From: Ashinkailepas kermadecensis
Taxonomy: Eukaryota > Arthropoda > Thecostraca > Neolepadidae
Reading direction: 5' to 3'
Length of the DNA stretch: 64,000 nucleotides
Assembly: GCA_034440615.1 (NCBI GenBank)
Contig: JAOTOM010003653.1
Location: forward strand, 62,001-126,000
Every line of letters starts with the position of its first letter. Position 1 is the stretch's first letter. Below the pieces are notes generated by a model. It saw only the letters and a list, made by a program, of their open reading frames with translations, ran no database searches and had not been told where the DNA came from. Positions 1 to 11,579 of this stretch are shown here, one piece after another. The translations under genes were made by a program, and so were the position numbers.

Positions 1-639
1 CTCCGTTCCTGGCGCGACAAGTCTCAGGCACCTAGACTGGCGTCCGCCTGTCTGATGCCGACGTAAGCAGCCACCGCTCCAACGGGGCCGTTCAATGGAC
101 CTTGCACCTCCCCACGCCCTCTCCGGCGCCAGGCGCCAGAGATGTGACCTCAATACTGTGCAGCCGGTACCAAACCCAGTTCACATAAAGTTATACGTTT
201 GGCTGTCCCGTAACCGTAATTGGTATAATCCCGTAAGCCTTCCGATTGTAAAAGTATACCGTAATAGTAACTATAAAGAGTGTACCGTAAATATCACATA
301 GTACCCTTCACTAAATGCAAGCCCACTTCCGACGAAGCTTCTAGAACATGGATGTGACGTAAATGGGCGTCTACCGTGCTCGGCCAATCAGCGGCCGGGG
401 GTCTGTGCCTGTGAGAGGCCACCTCAGGCGGCCAGACAGTCAGGCTTGGATTCTCAAAGCGGGCGCATCTGTGCTTGTGCGCTCCGTGCGCGCGTGCTTC
501 CCAACTAAATTCGGCTTCTAAATTCATAGGGAAGGCAGTATCACAGCTTACCTTCAGAGGAGAAAGTTTTGTACGGTGTCTGTCGGTCTCGTGTGATCGT
601 GCGAGTGCTGCAGTGCAATACAGGGCAGCTAGAAAGACA
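1..639. other. Unassigned non-coding DNA
   Basis: No open frame here shows a recognisable domain, and I see no RNA gene or clear repeat. Mildly AT-rich stretches alternate with GC-rich ones. The right end runs into the LINE remnant that follows. Confidence 0.4.
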
Positions 640-1370
640 TTGGTGCTTTTGTGACCGGGGTTATCGAGACGACGAGGTTGCTAGACTTTCGCGTGCCAAT
701 ACAGGACTTTCCTACAGGCACACTTCTCCATAGACTTTCAGTGAGTCCCTTAAAGTCGGCTAAAAACATTACAATGCTGGGCATCTATCTCGACAAAAAC
801 CTACACATGTCAAAGCAAACTATTCACGTTGTACAATGCTGTTACAGCGGTCTTATTACAATCAGCAAGATACGGAACACTCTTCCAAATATTACGCTAA
901 AACGACTCATGCAAACACTAGTATTTCCGCATTTAACATACTGCATGCCGGCACAGAACCCGCCCACACAGGAGGAGCGGTACATGACTGAAAACAATAA
1001 TACACTACGCTATCCGCATTTTGGCAAATAAACGCCGGCACGAACACGTAACTGAGGAACACAAAGAGCAAAAATAGATCACTTTCGACTCCATGGTCAG
1101 ACTCAGGTACCGCACCCTTTATCCACGGGATGATACACCAGGCCGACGGACCCCAAACTCTTAAAAGCCTTGTCACACCCCGGGCTAACATTTCCGAGCG
1201 CCCCACGGGCATGTCCGCTGAGAGCCAACTTCAGGTACGCAGGTGCAGACTAGAAGCAACGAAACAAACTGTTCCTGTCAGCTCTATTTGCATGTGGAAC
1301 AGCCTGAGTCGCAATACACAATAAGGCTAGTTTCAAGCAGGGCGTAAAGGAGACGCTGATCATTTCATTA
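640..1370 (+). pseudogene. C-terminal part of a LINE reverse transcriptase (CR1/L2-like), degenerate
   Basis: This is the part of a non-LTR retrotransposon ORF2 downstream of the catalytic RT motifs. An open frame from 651 contains LGIYLD (about 777-794), then a helical stretch ending in a KIRNTLPN-like segment and FPHLTYCMPA near 920-955. These match the thumb-region pattern 'LGV-LD ... LR-LP ... L-lSHI-YC' of CR1/L2/Daphne-type LINEs. After stops and frameshifts, a second frame from 1130 carries a LKSLVTPR segment, CRLEATKQ and a final WNSLS, the usual C-terminal end of such proteins. The catalytic FADD region is absent, so this copy is 5'-truncated. No RNase H follows. The family is inferred from motif order and not from an alignment. 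Confidence 0.6.
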
Positions 1371-1713
1371 TTTACAACAGTGATTGTATTTTGACAACGC
1401 TTTATGTCTAAAGATGCGCTTCTGCACATATTTTGCCACCTACGACTCTGTGGTGTAAGAGCCAACATGTTTTTTGGATACCACAAAACAAATGCAAAAT
1501 TGATGGGATTTTACAACTCCATTATTGCATTCACATGGCTTATCAGTGCCCCGAGCAGTTTTATTCTTGCGGAGCTTCCTGGTTGGCTCCTGTCCAGCCA
1601 AGTGGAGGGCACCGCACGTCCAGCCTCCTGCCACAACAGCCACCGTCACACTTTGTTTGACGAAAGCACCACGACCGCTCCACGGACTCGCACGTACTGC
1701 AATCACCCCCAGC
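1371..1713. other. Spacer without recognised features
   Basis: Nothing recognised. The open frames that begin here extend into the following minisatellite and owe their length to it. Confidence 0.4.
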
Positions 1714-2300
1714 CGCACCGCAGAGATGCGAGCGCCCATACCACAGAGCTGCGAGCGCCCACACCGCATAGCTGCGAGCTGACACACCGCAGAGCTGCGA
1801 GCTCACACACCCCAGAGCTGCGAGCTCACACACCCCAGAGCTGCGAGCTCACACACCGCAGAGCTGCAAGCTCCCACACAGCAGAGCTGCGAGTGCCCAC
1901 ACCGCAGAACTGCGAGCTCCCACACCGCATAGCTGCGAGCGCCCACACCGCAGAGCTGCGAGCTCCCACACCGCATAGCTGCGAGCGCCCACACCGCAGA
2001 GCTGCGAGCTCCCACACCTCAGAGCTGTGAACGCCCACACCGCAGAGCTGCGAGCTCCCATACCGCAGAGTTGCGAGCTCCCACACCGCAGAACTGCGAG
2101 CTCACACACCGCAGAGCTGCGAGCGCCCACGCCGCAGAGCTGCGAGCTCCCATACCGCAGAGTTGCGAGCTCCCATACCGCAGAGCTGCGAGCGCCCACA
2201 CCTCAGAGCTGCGAGCTCCTACACCGCAGAGCTGCGAGCTCCCACACCGCAGAGCTGCGAGCTCCCACACCGCGGAGCTGCGAGCGGCCACACCATGCGG
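1714..2300. repeat. Minisatellite, 23-bp unit, about 25 copies
   Basis: The unit alternates a GAGCTGCGAGC core with a CCCACACCGCA tail, total 23 bp. Copies differ by a few substitutions (C/T, GCGAGCTC versus GCGAGCGC). Because 23 is not a multiple of 3, three units (69 bp) make a 23-residue period. This explains the overlapping open frames in several frames on both strands. They are not treated as genes. Confidence 0.93.
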
Positions 2301-2394
2301 ATATTTTTTTTCGTCGTCGAGTTTCGACAACAGTCAGAATGGTGGGGAAATTCGTAAAACTGGATCGTTAGCCGTCATGCTGGAAACAAGGAGT

Positions 2395-2423
<29 letters not shown>
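2395..2423. repeat. (TA)n microsatellite
   Basis: An uninterrupted TA run about 29 bp long, about 37 bp before the left arm of the foldback element at 2461. Confidence 0.95.
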
Positions 2424-2425
<2 letters not shown>

Positions 2426-2460
2426 TAACATACCATATATCTCCGTGTTGTCAGTTAAGT

Positions 2461-2793
2461 TGACATCAGCTTGTAAAGACGCTTCTCCTTTTTCACAGAT
2501 TCGTCAGATTGAAAGCACGACACTGAGGAGTTGCGTCAAACAAATATTTGGGTTTTGAAGATAAAATTTATGTATTTATTATATTTCATTTTACGTTTGT
2601 TTATTATATCTGTATTTATGTGTATGTCAAATTTATCAAATGTATGTGTCCAAAGGTATTGAAAGAGGACGTGTGGAAGTTTTGGCGGGCTATCTTTTAA
2701 AATCCAAACATTTGATGACGCGAATGCGGCGTGACGTGTTCTGATGCTGACAAAGGTTTGAAATAAAGACAAACGTCTTTACAAGCTGATGTC
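2461..2793. mobile_element. Foldback/MITE-like element with about 105-bp inverted arms
   Basis: The first 20 bp inside the left end (2462-2481, beginning GACATCAGCTTG) are repeated exactly in inverse orientation at 2774-2793. The similarity continues inward with substitutions: 2490-2565 resembles the reverse complement of about 2690-2765, sharing GTCAG, CACG, CGTCA and a TTTGG-TTTT stretch. The centre (about 2566-2689) is AT-rich and non-coding. AT microsatellites lie close on both sides. The form fits a foldback element or a non-autonomous DNA transposon. No transposase is present and the superfamily is not assigned. Confidence 0.6.
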
Positions 2794-2799
2794 CATTTA

Positions 2800-2802
<3 letters not shown>

Positions 2803-2843
<41 letters not shown>

Positions 2844-2846
2844 TAA

Positions 2847-2937
<91 letters not shown>

Positions 2938-2943
2938 CATACA
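2803..2943. repeat. (TA)n microsatellite, interrupted
   Basis: Two TA runs separated by a short ACATATTAAATAC interruption near 2838-2850, followed by ACAT repeats. Confidence 0.95.
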
Positions 2944-5179
2944 TTTCTGACGGGGCCTTCACTGTTTTGAGTTATCCTGCCCTCCCGTGCATGCTCTGCA
3001 CATTTTGTTCACCATCTGTTTCAGTTTCCGACATTTTGCGCCGGTGGGGGAGGGGACGGAGTTCACAATCCCCTCTACTGTCTATTATGAACGGAAGTAC
3101 TCCACCGCTCACGCTGCGAACCATTTTGCTTCTGGAGCATACCACGATGGATTAGCAGGTGCAGAAGGCCATCATGTTTCAGTGTTTGACACAAAGTAGT
3201 CTCCAACGTAGTCGTAGGCGCTACTCACCGTTGGGTACATCCTAACTCGGCGAGACAAATGGTTAAGTTGGTTACCAACTTAAAGTCGCGGGCATCATTT
3301 AGAGAACGTCCAATGGTTTCTGTCCCGACTTTTATACGAACCCGAGGCCGGCCGGCAACACAATTCACTTTCGCTCTGCTGGGAAAGATCAAACAGTTCT
3401 CCCATCCACAGTCAAAATGAGAAATGGCAACGACAATGGCAAGGACGGGCTGCGGGGACTCAGACACATGCCGCATATCTCAACATAGGTCAATTTGTAA
3501 GATCTCCAGAGGTAGTAATTTTGGCAACTTTTCACAAACATAGGGCATCATTCGGGACGCTGGACGAGCGAGGGCACAAGACGATTATTAGGTTTAGTGC
3601 CGCATAGCGCAGGTTTAGTGCCGAGTATATGTTATCATTTAACTCCATAGCTCATTGGTCCTGCTAATTAATTCACAAGTAATAAATGCTCAAAAATTGC
3701 AAGTCACAATACCTGTGGAATGTATGATTATTGTAAATATGTATTTTTTCCTTTCAAGTAATTTTGTAACTCTTGGATTTTTTCCCAATGTCATATTTCG
3801 AAAGGTAGTTAGCATGATCTTACCACTCATTTCCTCTGCAGTTTATGTTTCTCAGTTGGCAGACAAAGTAACACCAAAAAAGGAGACTAACCTAGCCTAA
3901 CTTCTAATGTAAGAGAATAGTCTTGAAAGATGGAGAAAAAATCAAACTATTTTTCTTCTAAAACTTATCAAATTAAAAAGCCTACTCTGACCTAACATGG
4001 CCTAAGCTGCTTTTGAAGAACAAAAGAACTTGAGGAACAAAAAATCATTTTTTTTGCAACTAAAAAGTGACCGAAGCGAGTCTAACCCCTTTATTTGCTT
4101 CCTGCAGGTAAAATGTGTCCCAAACCTGTCTTGTGAATACCTTAAAGCACAATAATACTGCACATACAGGTGGTGTTAATGAGATAAATTATTAATGACG
4201 TCAAACACAAGTGTGGAATATTGTTCCCCCTTGGTTTGTCATGCACCAAATCTGGAATGCCTCATGCACTGGTGTTGGATGTGAATATTCAGTAAATGTG
4301 TTGTTCAAGGCTGCTGCAGGATTTGAAGAAAATAATTTTTTTTAAACAAAATTTTAAGATTTTTTTCTCAAACATTAGTGTTATTAAAATAGTTTTATTA
4401 TACGCCCTTATTATCTGCATCAAATTGACACTGTCTTCACTTAATGACATCCTTGCGATGCTATTTCATCTTTAAACAACTTTGACGATGTATAGCGGCA
4501 GTGTCAGTTGATCAGGTATACCTTCATTGAAACGAGTGATAAATTCTGAGGAAGTTCCAGGGGGGGGAATTTTTAGTTAGTGCCATCGTTTGATCACAAT
4601 ATTCAATTTCACATGCGACCACATAATGCTTCTGGCGTTCCCCATGCTAAAGCTATACGGAAATATGGGAACATGTCAACTTTAGAACGAAATTGACGAA
4701 TACTAATGGTCGTTATACTGGAATCTAAGTGGTATCACCTGCTACAGAAATGATGAATGTATCCAGCACAGCTGGGGCAAAATCCCGAGATAGCATACTT
4801 TCTTTGATTTTGACAATTACCTTCAAGATTTAGCCTCTTGCGGCGGCGGCCGCCATACGACCCAATGGCATGCTTCCAGTTCGAAATTCCGCCGCTAGGT
4901 GCAAACGAAGCGCTAGCAGTAGCGTGGCCGCGCGTGTCCCCTATCGAACATTTGCTCATGGGGTAGTGTTTGGCTCTGAATACGGCTGTGCAAATTTCAG
5001 CCCAATTCGGTCAACGGTTTTTGTGCCTAAAAATAATGCCGGAGCCATTATTTTTAGGTTAAATAACATAGGTTGGTTTGACCATGGATATATCATCAAT
5101 AAGAAGCGGAAAGGTTGGCAAATGATATATATTTCAGAAGAAAAGTGATCAACTGAACCAATCCGAAATATAATATCAA
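2944..5179. other. AT-rich non-coding DNA
   Basis: No domain-bearing frame found. Short TTAGG/CCTAA-like stretches occur near 3885-3900 and 3990. A perfect 13-bp hairpin lies at 5026-5058 (arms CCTAAAAATAATG and its complement, 7-base loop). Confidence 0.4.
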
Positions 5180-5530
5180 TATTTCCTACATTTGACATCG
5201 CGACCTCATGACACCTTGAACTCGTGACCTCCATTGACCATCAAAATTGACAAATTTGACGGCGGAAATAAAAGTGAACGTGATTTCACAGGTCAAACAA
5301 AAAGCAAAACAAATGGGTTCTTGTAAATATCCGATATGGTCGTCCGCTCTTCTGACTTTTTGCGATTGTGAAATGGAAGTGAAATGAAGTGCCTATGAAA
5401 ATTGATAAATTTGACGGCGGAAATACAAGTGGGTATGATTTCGCTGACCAAACAATTTTTCTTTAATGCGTTCTTATAAATATCAGATGTGGCCGTCCGC
5501 TCTTCATGACATTTTTTGCGATTTTGCGTT
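5180..5530. repeat. Diverged tandem duplicate of a dispersed repeat family
   Basis: A segment of about 130 bp is present twice (about 5240-5370 and 5397-5525). Shared blocks include AAATTTGACGGCGGAAATA, CAAACAA, GTTCTTRTAAATATC and GTCCGCTCTTC. A third, more diverged copy lies in reverse orientation at about 9060-9260. No coding capacity is visible. The family is not recognised. Confidence 0.65.
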
Positions 5531-8100
5531 TTTCAGGTAGTAGATGTTTCTCATAAGCTTCCTTTCATTCGAAAGCTACATGAGGTAGAACAATGACATA
5601 CGGACATATGATTGGAAAAGGTTTTCCCAAGAAAAAACATTCATACCTTTTTAATGTAGATCTTATAGTTTCTCTTAAAACATCACGAATTTCAAGGTCA
5701 CTAATTATCGATAAGTCACTCATTGGGTTTATGTACGCGTAGCGACGCAATTGTACTTCGGAACAACTGATATGTATTGAATAACATCAAACATGGAAAC
5801 AACGCATCCCGACCCTATTAAATCTGGTCCTATTACCTACATATTGAATCTGGCGCGGAAGGTAGGTACCTATAGCAAACATGAGGATCACCTTGTGTCA
5901 GCGATCAAGTGTTAGGCAGGTTTATCATGTTGTGCTAAATTAAAATTATTGCATCTCTGTGGACTGCTAATGACTATGTGTTAAAAGGAAATAAAAGCCC
6001 AGATGTTTGTCTCGCGTATGTCTCCTCCCACCCCATCCGTACTCCGTACATATATCCGTACTCCCCATCCGTACATAGCTCAATACTTTCCAGTCCGGTG
6101 GCGGTTCCGAGGGAGATAAAGGCACAGGCGTTGATGACGGCGAACAACAGAGGTGTTGACGTCGGGGAGAGCACAATAACAGCCTTGGCAGAACCGGAGC
6201 AGTGTATGAATCAGTTTTTGAAAACGCTTGGTGGAAAGAGGACGTGGTGAACTTGTTTCCAACGTACATAAACGCTACAAGCAATGGTGATAGTCACTAT
6301 GTCGATCCTTATCGTCGCCATACAAAGCGAATAACAAAAAAATGTTGCTGAAGTGTCGGTAAGCCACATTGAAAGCATGAACGACCCTTACATTACCAGA
6401 GGTATAGTTTTATGTGTGAAAGTTCTAAGTTGAAATTTTTCGACATATCTTTTTATTGTCTCCGATTTTTATTAGATACTTTTTTTTTCACAATCAGCGG
6501 CAGAAATGAAAAGGATACACTGAAGGGAAATTTGATGCAAATACAATTCAGAACTCTGGCAGGCTCAGAAGCACAAAACATTTCAAAATCGACAAATATG
6601 TAAAATTGATATTGCGGAAATACTTGAACTCAAAATTAACCTTCCATCAAATAAAATATGTTCCGTTGGCTGCTGGCTATCTGTACCTGTTGAGAAGTCC
6701 ATGAACTATGCCATATTCAAAGCCATGCACATTTCTGAATGCACATACAATTCCAAAATTAACTCGTTAACCCGCGTTAACCCGCTCAAAATGAACTCGT
6801 CGTTCCGGTCAGATACTCACACGCCGTCTCGGGTGGGGGTGGGGAGTGGGTGGGTCGATAAATTCCCCCCTCTAATCTCACAACCAAGCGTCCCACGAAA
6901 ACGAAAGAGGTGTCATCGGAAAGCGCTCGATGAGTAGGATCCGAAGCCACCCACAAATTGTTTTCCCCCAAAGGTGACGTCACTATTTATGTGACGTCTA
7001 TGTGATCACGACTGACTGTTTTTGCCTCTGGGGAGTTCATTTTGGGGAGATTTAAAAACAATATTTGTAATCAGAACCGGGAGGCGAAATCGATCGATCG
7101 ACATGGCCGTAAAGTTTTCCCCACCCAAAAATCGACTTTTTCAGAATCTTGAGATTTTAATTTTCTTTCATTGTTATTTTTATAATGGGCAAAGCTGACC
7201 GCAAAACGTTGTTCGAAGTCAACATACCCTCATAAATCTGCTTACTTTAGCCAGAATCTTCGATTTTAGCCATAATGAGCAAATATGCGACACTAATACG
7301 TCATCAAAAACCGAAAAACCAACAAATTCCTCTGGTGCGTTTCATCTCATCCCTAAAGATATGCAAACGCTGAAAGTTTTATTCAAATAGCTTTATCCGT
7401 TAAAGCATGACGACTGGTTCAACTTTTTTTGGAGGTGACCTCACTTGACCTTCAATTACTCGTTGACCGTATATGACCAGACCTCAAAATTTTCACACAA
7501 CATGCCAAATTGATGTGAGAAAAAGTGTGCAATATTTCTGCGTGCGCCATTTTTAACTATCCGCTGAAAATCGCAGGGGGGGGGGTCGCGCGGAAAAAAG
7601 ACCCCCCCCCCGAGACGGGGCAGGTTCAAAGAAAGTTTACAGATAAAAAAGTATCGTAGACCAAAGCGATGCGCCGGGACATGTTCTTTCAGATCTCGAC
7701 TTCAAGTCACTGTCAATTGGTATTCACGATCTGAAAAAGCCATTTCTGGAGACCCAAGCCATTTGACCCGCTTTTATTACCTGATTTGATGCCCTACTAG
7801 GCGTTGCAATCATCAGAAATAACAGGAAACGGCCTGAAAACGTCCTATTTCGCCCATCGCGCAAAAATACAACAGGAACAATTTTACCATTTTACTCGGA
7901 ATTTCCGATAATATTTTGACAATTCCTAAGGTGCCCACGGCCCCAGATTCCATGTTCATCCCCAAAATTCGGTTTGGGCTCACTTCGAAATCGACGCCTT
8001 TTGTAACTATTTTGTGATCAAATCTAAATCGACGTCGTATAATTTGCTTTCATTTACCTAACATTTGTATCGTTGCGCAGCACAGTGTCCCATGCGGAAT
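5531..8100. other. Non-coding DNA with a G-run/C-run hairpin
   Basis: No domain-bearing frame found. Between 7576 and 7611 a run of ten G followed by TC faces GA followed by ten C, a perfect 12-bp stem with a 12-base loop. GT-rich and G-rich tracts occur near 6830-6860. Confidence 0.4.
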
Positions 8101-8875
8101 GCTCACATGCGCAGTGTCCCAAGAACGTGAATAATGAAGCCACATAAAGGTTGCGAAAATGATGTTTACAGGCACAGCCTACGTGCACTGTGGCAGCAAA
8201 GAGTGGCTTGCAATAGGTGTTTGACTGTACGCTCATATAAATGATGCTCTGCAGGTGGAAAGAAAGCATAATTGCACTTCTTGTGATGTTAGCATGGTCG
8301 AATATGGTCCGACTGCATCGTTGTCGTGTTTGATGGCATTCGGTACGTGTTGTAGGTAACCACCAGATGTTCTGAAGTAAAACTATGCCGTTACATGGAA
8401 ATAAGCTACGACACTATGGTGCTCTTAATATGTTCAACACTTGTTAAGGAAACTACAAGAGCTGCATTGGAAAGCTACAAATGTGTAAGTTGGAAAACAA
8501 GTTCTCGTCATCTGGCGTTTATTTCGTTGTTCTATCCATCGCTGTTTTATTGTGCACTGCTTAGTGCAGTGCAGTAACGTACAATAATGTGCAATATGCA
8601 GGGAGTTCCCAAAACGTGAACAATGAAACCACAGGAAGCTTGTGAAAATGTTCCTGTTTTCGGGGACACGCTATGTATACCGCAACAGAAACGCATATGT
8701 TTGCATTATGTTATAGATTCGACTGTACATCCATGTAAATGATGCCTACAGGTAGAATGAAGGCATAATTGTACTTCTTGTTGTGAGTCCAGCATGGTCA
8801 GATTTTTTTTCGATTACCAGATCACCAGATGTTCCGGAGTAAAATTACATCGTCACACGCAGATAAGCATATAGA
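8101..8875. repeat. Diverged direct duplication, spacing about 490 bp
   Basis: About 8105-8410 and 8595-8870 align over most of their length. Shared pieces include ACGTGAA-AATGAA-CCACA, GACTGTAC-T-CAT-TAAATGATG, GCATAATTG-ACTTCTTGT, AGCATGGTC and CACCAGATGTTC-G-AGTAAAA. Both are non-coding. This looks like a tandem insertion or a segmental duplication of an unknown repeat. Confidence 0.65.
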
Positions 8876-9059
8876 TGACCAATTGGTAATGGGTTCCCTT
8901 GAAGTGGGTGCTGTTTAGTAAGGCAACTATAAGACTTACATCAATAAGTTTGAATATTTTTGCTAAGCAAACGTTTTTATATCACCCTTTCTATCTCATT
9001 GTTCGACCCCTGCAGTTTTCCAATGGGATAAAATTTACTCGAAATCCGTCCGTTCCGAA

Positions 9060-9260
9060 AATCGCAAAATCATACAAAACCATCGAGAACGGATGCCTAT
9101 GTGGGATATGTAAAAGCAAAACGCATTAAATTTAATTTATATGGCAGCCAGATCATACATGTTTGTACTTCTGCCATCAAATTTATCAATTTCAATGGGC
9201 TAGGGGCCACAGAAGGTCGCGAGGTCACGATATCATGGGGTCACAGGGTCAAACGTGATA
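9060..9260 (-). repeat. Inverted third copy of the 5.2-5.5 kb repeat family
   Basis: The reverse complement contains GTGACC-T-GCGACCT, AAATTGATAAATTTGATGG and an AATTTAATGCGTTTTGC stretch that align with 5180-5350. Divergence is high, so the insertion is old. Confidence 0.5.
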
Positions 9261-9534
9261 AATATTGATATTTTATCACGCATATGTTTTCTTTAATCTT
9301 TTTTTTCTTCTCAAAGATGCATAGTATGTCACGCTTCGTCTTCATTATCGATTGGATATCTATCGCCAAATATATCCCTGTTGTTTGACCTCAAAATATT
9401 GCCGGAGGCTATAACTCCGAAACCGTTGGTCGGATCTGGCGAAAACTTGTTCAGGCTTGTTCAGAGCATAAGACTACCCGGTACACCAATCCAATTTTGG
9501 TCCAAATACAAACTTAGTGGGTGTAAAACTTGAA

Positions 9535-9647
9535 AATATGTCTGTCTCCACCAATATGTCTGTCTCCACCAATATGTCTATCCCCACCAATATGTCTGTC
9601 TCCACCAATAATATGTCTGTCTCCACCAATATGTCTGTCTCCACCAC
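9535..9647. repeat. Minisatellite, 18-bp unit, about 6 copies
   Basis: The unit is AATATGTCTGTCTCCACC, with one TATCCCC variant and one extra ATA. Eighteen is a multiple of three, giving a short GGDRHI repeat in a minus-strand frame. Treated as a tandem repeat only. Confidence 0.95.
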
Positions 9648-9852
9648 TCACCCCGGCTAGATACGATTCGATGTGCGACGGCTCGGTATGAGCATGATAC
9701 AATTACCAAGGGTCATCTTCCAGGCCAAACGTTCATTAATACAATTACTGAGATCACGCTTAATATTTTAATTCTTTCCGACCAGGTGGAATCCAGAGTT
9801 ATGATAAACCTCTGATTTTTTTCCGCCATATTTTACAACATTTTTATTTGCC

Positions 9853-9891
9853 TTTAGCAGTGGCAGAGTGCCGTCCGCTAGAGACTGTTAC
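9853..9891 (+). repeat. 39-bp motif shared with LINE 3' ends, inverted here
   Basis: Begins TTTAGCAGTGGCAGAG and ends CTAGAGACTGTTAC. The same motif occurs at 53070-53108 (+) and, reversed, at 11532-11572. In those two places it lies just beyond the 3' end of the I-group LINE. Here it points the other way, immediately upstream of a plus-strand LINE fragment. Confidence 0.7.
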
Positions 9892-9912
9892 ACTAATACA
9901 GCATTGCTATTC

Positions 9913-11572
9913 ACTTGAAGCAGGTTCTCAAATCCACACTAAAATTTCCCGATGCAACCCCTGACCGAATTCCCCCTCCTCCCATTCTGGCACATGAAAT
10001 ACCCCAAACTCGAGTATCTCTTTCGGCACAACAAAACCCGACTTACCCCATCGACGTTCAAGTCAATTTTTTTTTAATATCAAGAGGCCCACCCACAACA
10101 CACATTCTTTTACACTGACGGATCCCGTAACAACAATGGTACGGGCGCCGCCTGGTGCGGTGGGCCCGACACTGGTGAAACCAAATTAACACTACATCAT
10201 TCGGTATACACATCAGAATTAGCCGCCATACTCACTTGCCTCCAACACATCATCGCACCACACATCACTACCACTACCACAATCTGCACTGACTCACGAT
10301 CCTCCGTTGACGCCCTCGCGGCCATACATAACACCACACACCCCAAACTCCACGCAGTCCGACACCTCTATCATGACAACCACGCACAACTACAGCTCAC
10401 CCTTCTCTGGATCCCTGGACATAGGGGTATCCCGGGTAGCGAGCGCGCGGACGGCCTTGCAAGGGCGGCAATTGACCTCCCTCAGGATAATTGTGCTCCA
10501 GTACCACCCGGTGATCTCCTTACTGTAGCCAATGTATTATCCAACAAATATATCCAGGCCTGCTGGTCACACGACCCTGCACACCTACACACTATCAAAC
10601 CCACACTCTCCAACTGGCCCTCTTCCTACCAGCACTCCCGTTTAAATGAGGTGATACTCGCCAGACTTCGCCTCGGACACACCAGCGTAACACACAATTA
10701 TATTTTTCATTGATCACGTTGGCCTCCGATTTGCACCACATGCCGAGTTCGCATCACTGTCGCCCACGTTTTACTCACATGTCCAGCATATGCTCCTCAT
10801 CGCCGCGCTATTCTCCACTATTTCAACCGCAACCATACGCAGATATCGCTCTCGGCACTCCTCGGGAATGACCACCCGGCACTCCTCGAGTTGCTTCTGC
10901 GCTTTTTACACGATACCAAGCTTTCCGAACTGATTTGATATCTCTGTCACACGTTACCTGGCTCCACCTGATTTGATGTGAAGTTGAAGGATATATGACA
11001 CGCGTTCCACCCTATGTTAACTGTATGACTGCGTTACACACGTGTTCCTCTCCGTCGTCGAAAAACACGTACATATGGGATATTTTACACTAGGTAGGAA
11101 GATACCGATCCAATTTGTCAAAAGCGGACTGTTCTCCTTATAAATTGCGCTTGCTTTTTTACGTACGGTTTTCCAAGCTGCTTGGCTTTTCCCCTTCTCA
11201 GGTTTTTCAAGCTTTAACTCAAACATACACCTACACATACAAGGTCGGGCCCGATGCCTACGACTCGCCATGGGCGTCGGTCCTCCGCTTCGTTTCAGGT
11301 CGCGGGTGGGCAGTGGAGCATCTCCGCAGGCGACGAAGCTGTCCACCCTCCAAATGCTCTTCTGATTGTCGTGTATGTATGAATGTATGTCCGTGTATGA
11401 ACCTGTATGCTATGTATGCATCGGCCCTTTACGCCACGTTCTTTGTTTCCCGGCGTCTCATCTTTCCTCTCTTGCTTCTTTGATATAACCGGATGCCACA
11501 TAAGCCGGATTAACGCAACCCTTTCTTTAACGTAACAAATCTCTAGCGTATGGCACTTAGCATCTGCTAAAG
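9913..11572 (+). pseudogene. I-group LINE fragment: ORF2 RNase H, C-terminal zinc-knuckle region and 3' UTR
   Basis: This is the 3' part of a non-LTR retrotransposon whose minus-strand relative lies at 53-58 kb. Before a T-run near 10067-10075 the frame starting at 9915 reads a segment rich in PPPP/PP and HEIPQTR. After the T-run a different frame is open from about 10080 to 10713 without an internal ATG at its start. It encodes an RNase H type I domain: YTDGS (about 10110), SELAAI (about 10220), CTDSRSS (about 10290), WIPGHRG (about 10410) and RADGLA (about 10447). These give the D-E-D-D set plus the histidine. A TGA at about 10711-10713 interrupts the frame. It then continues with a C-T-C...H...C zinc-knuckle (TCRVRITVAHVLLTC) and ends near 10937. 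The region 11000-11510 is 3' UTR, shared with the 53-kb copy. Confidence 0.8.
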
Positions 11573-11579
11573 ATGAAAC

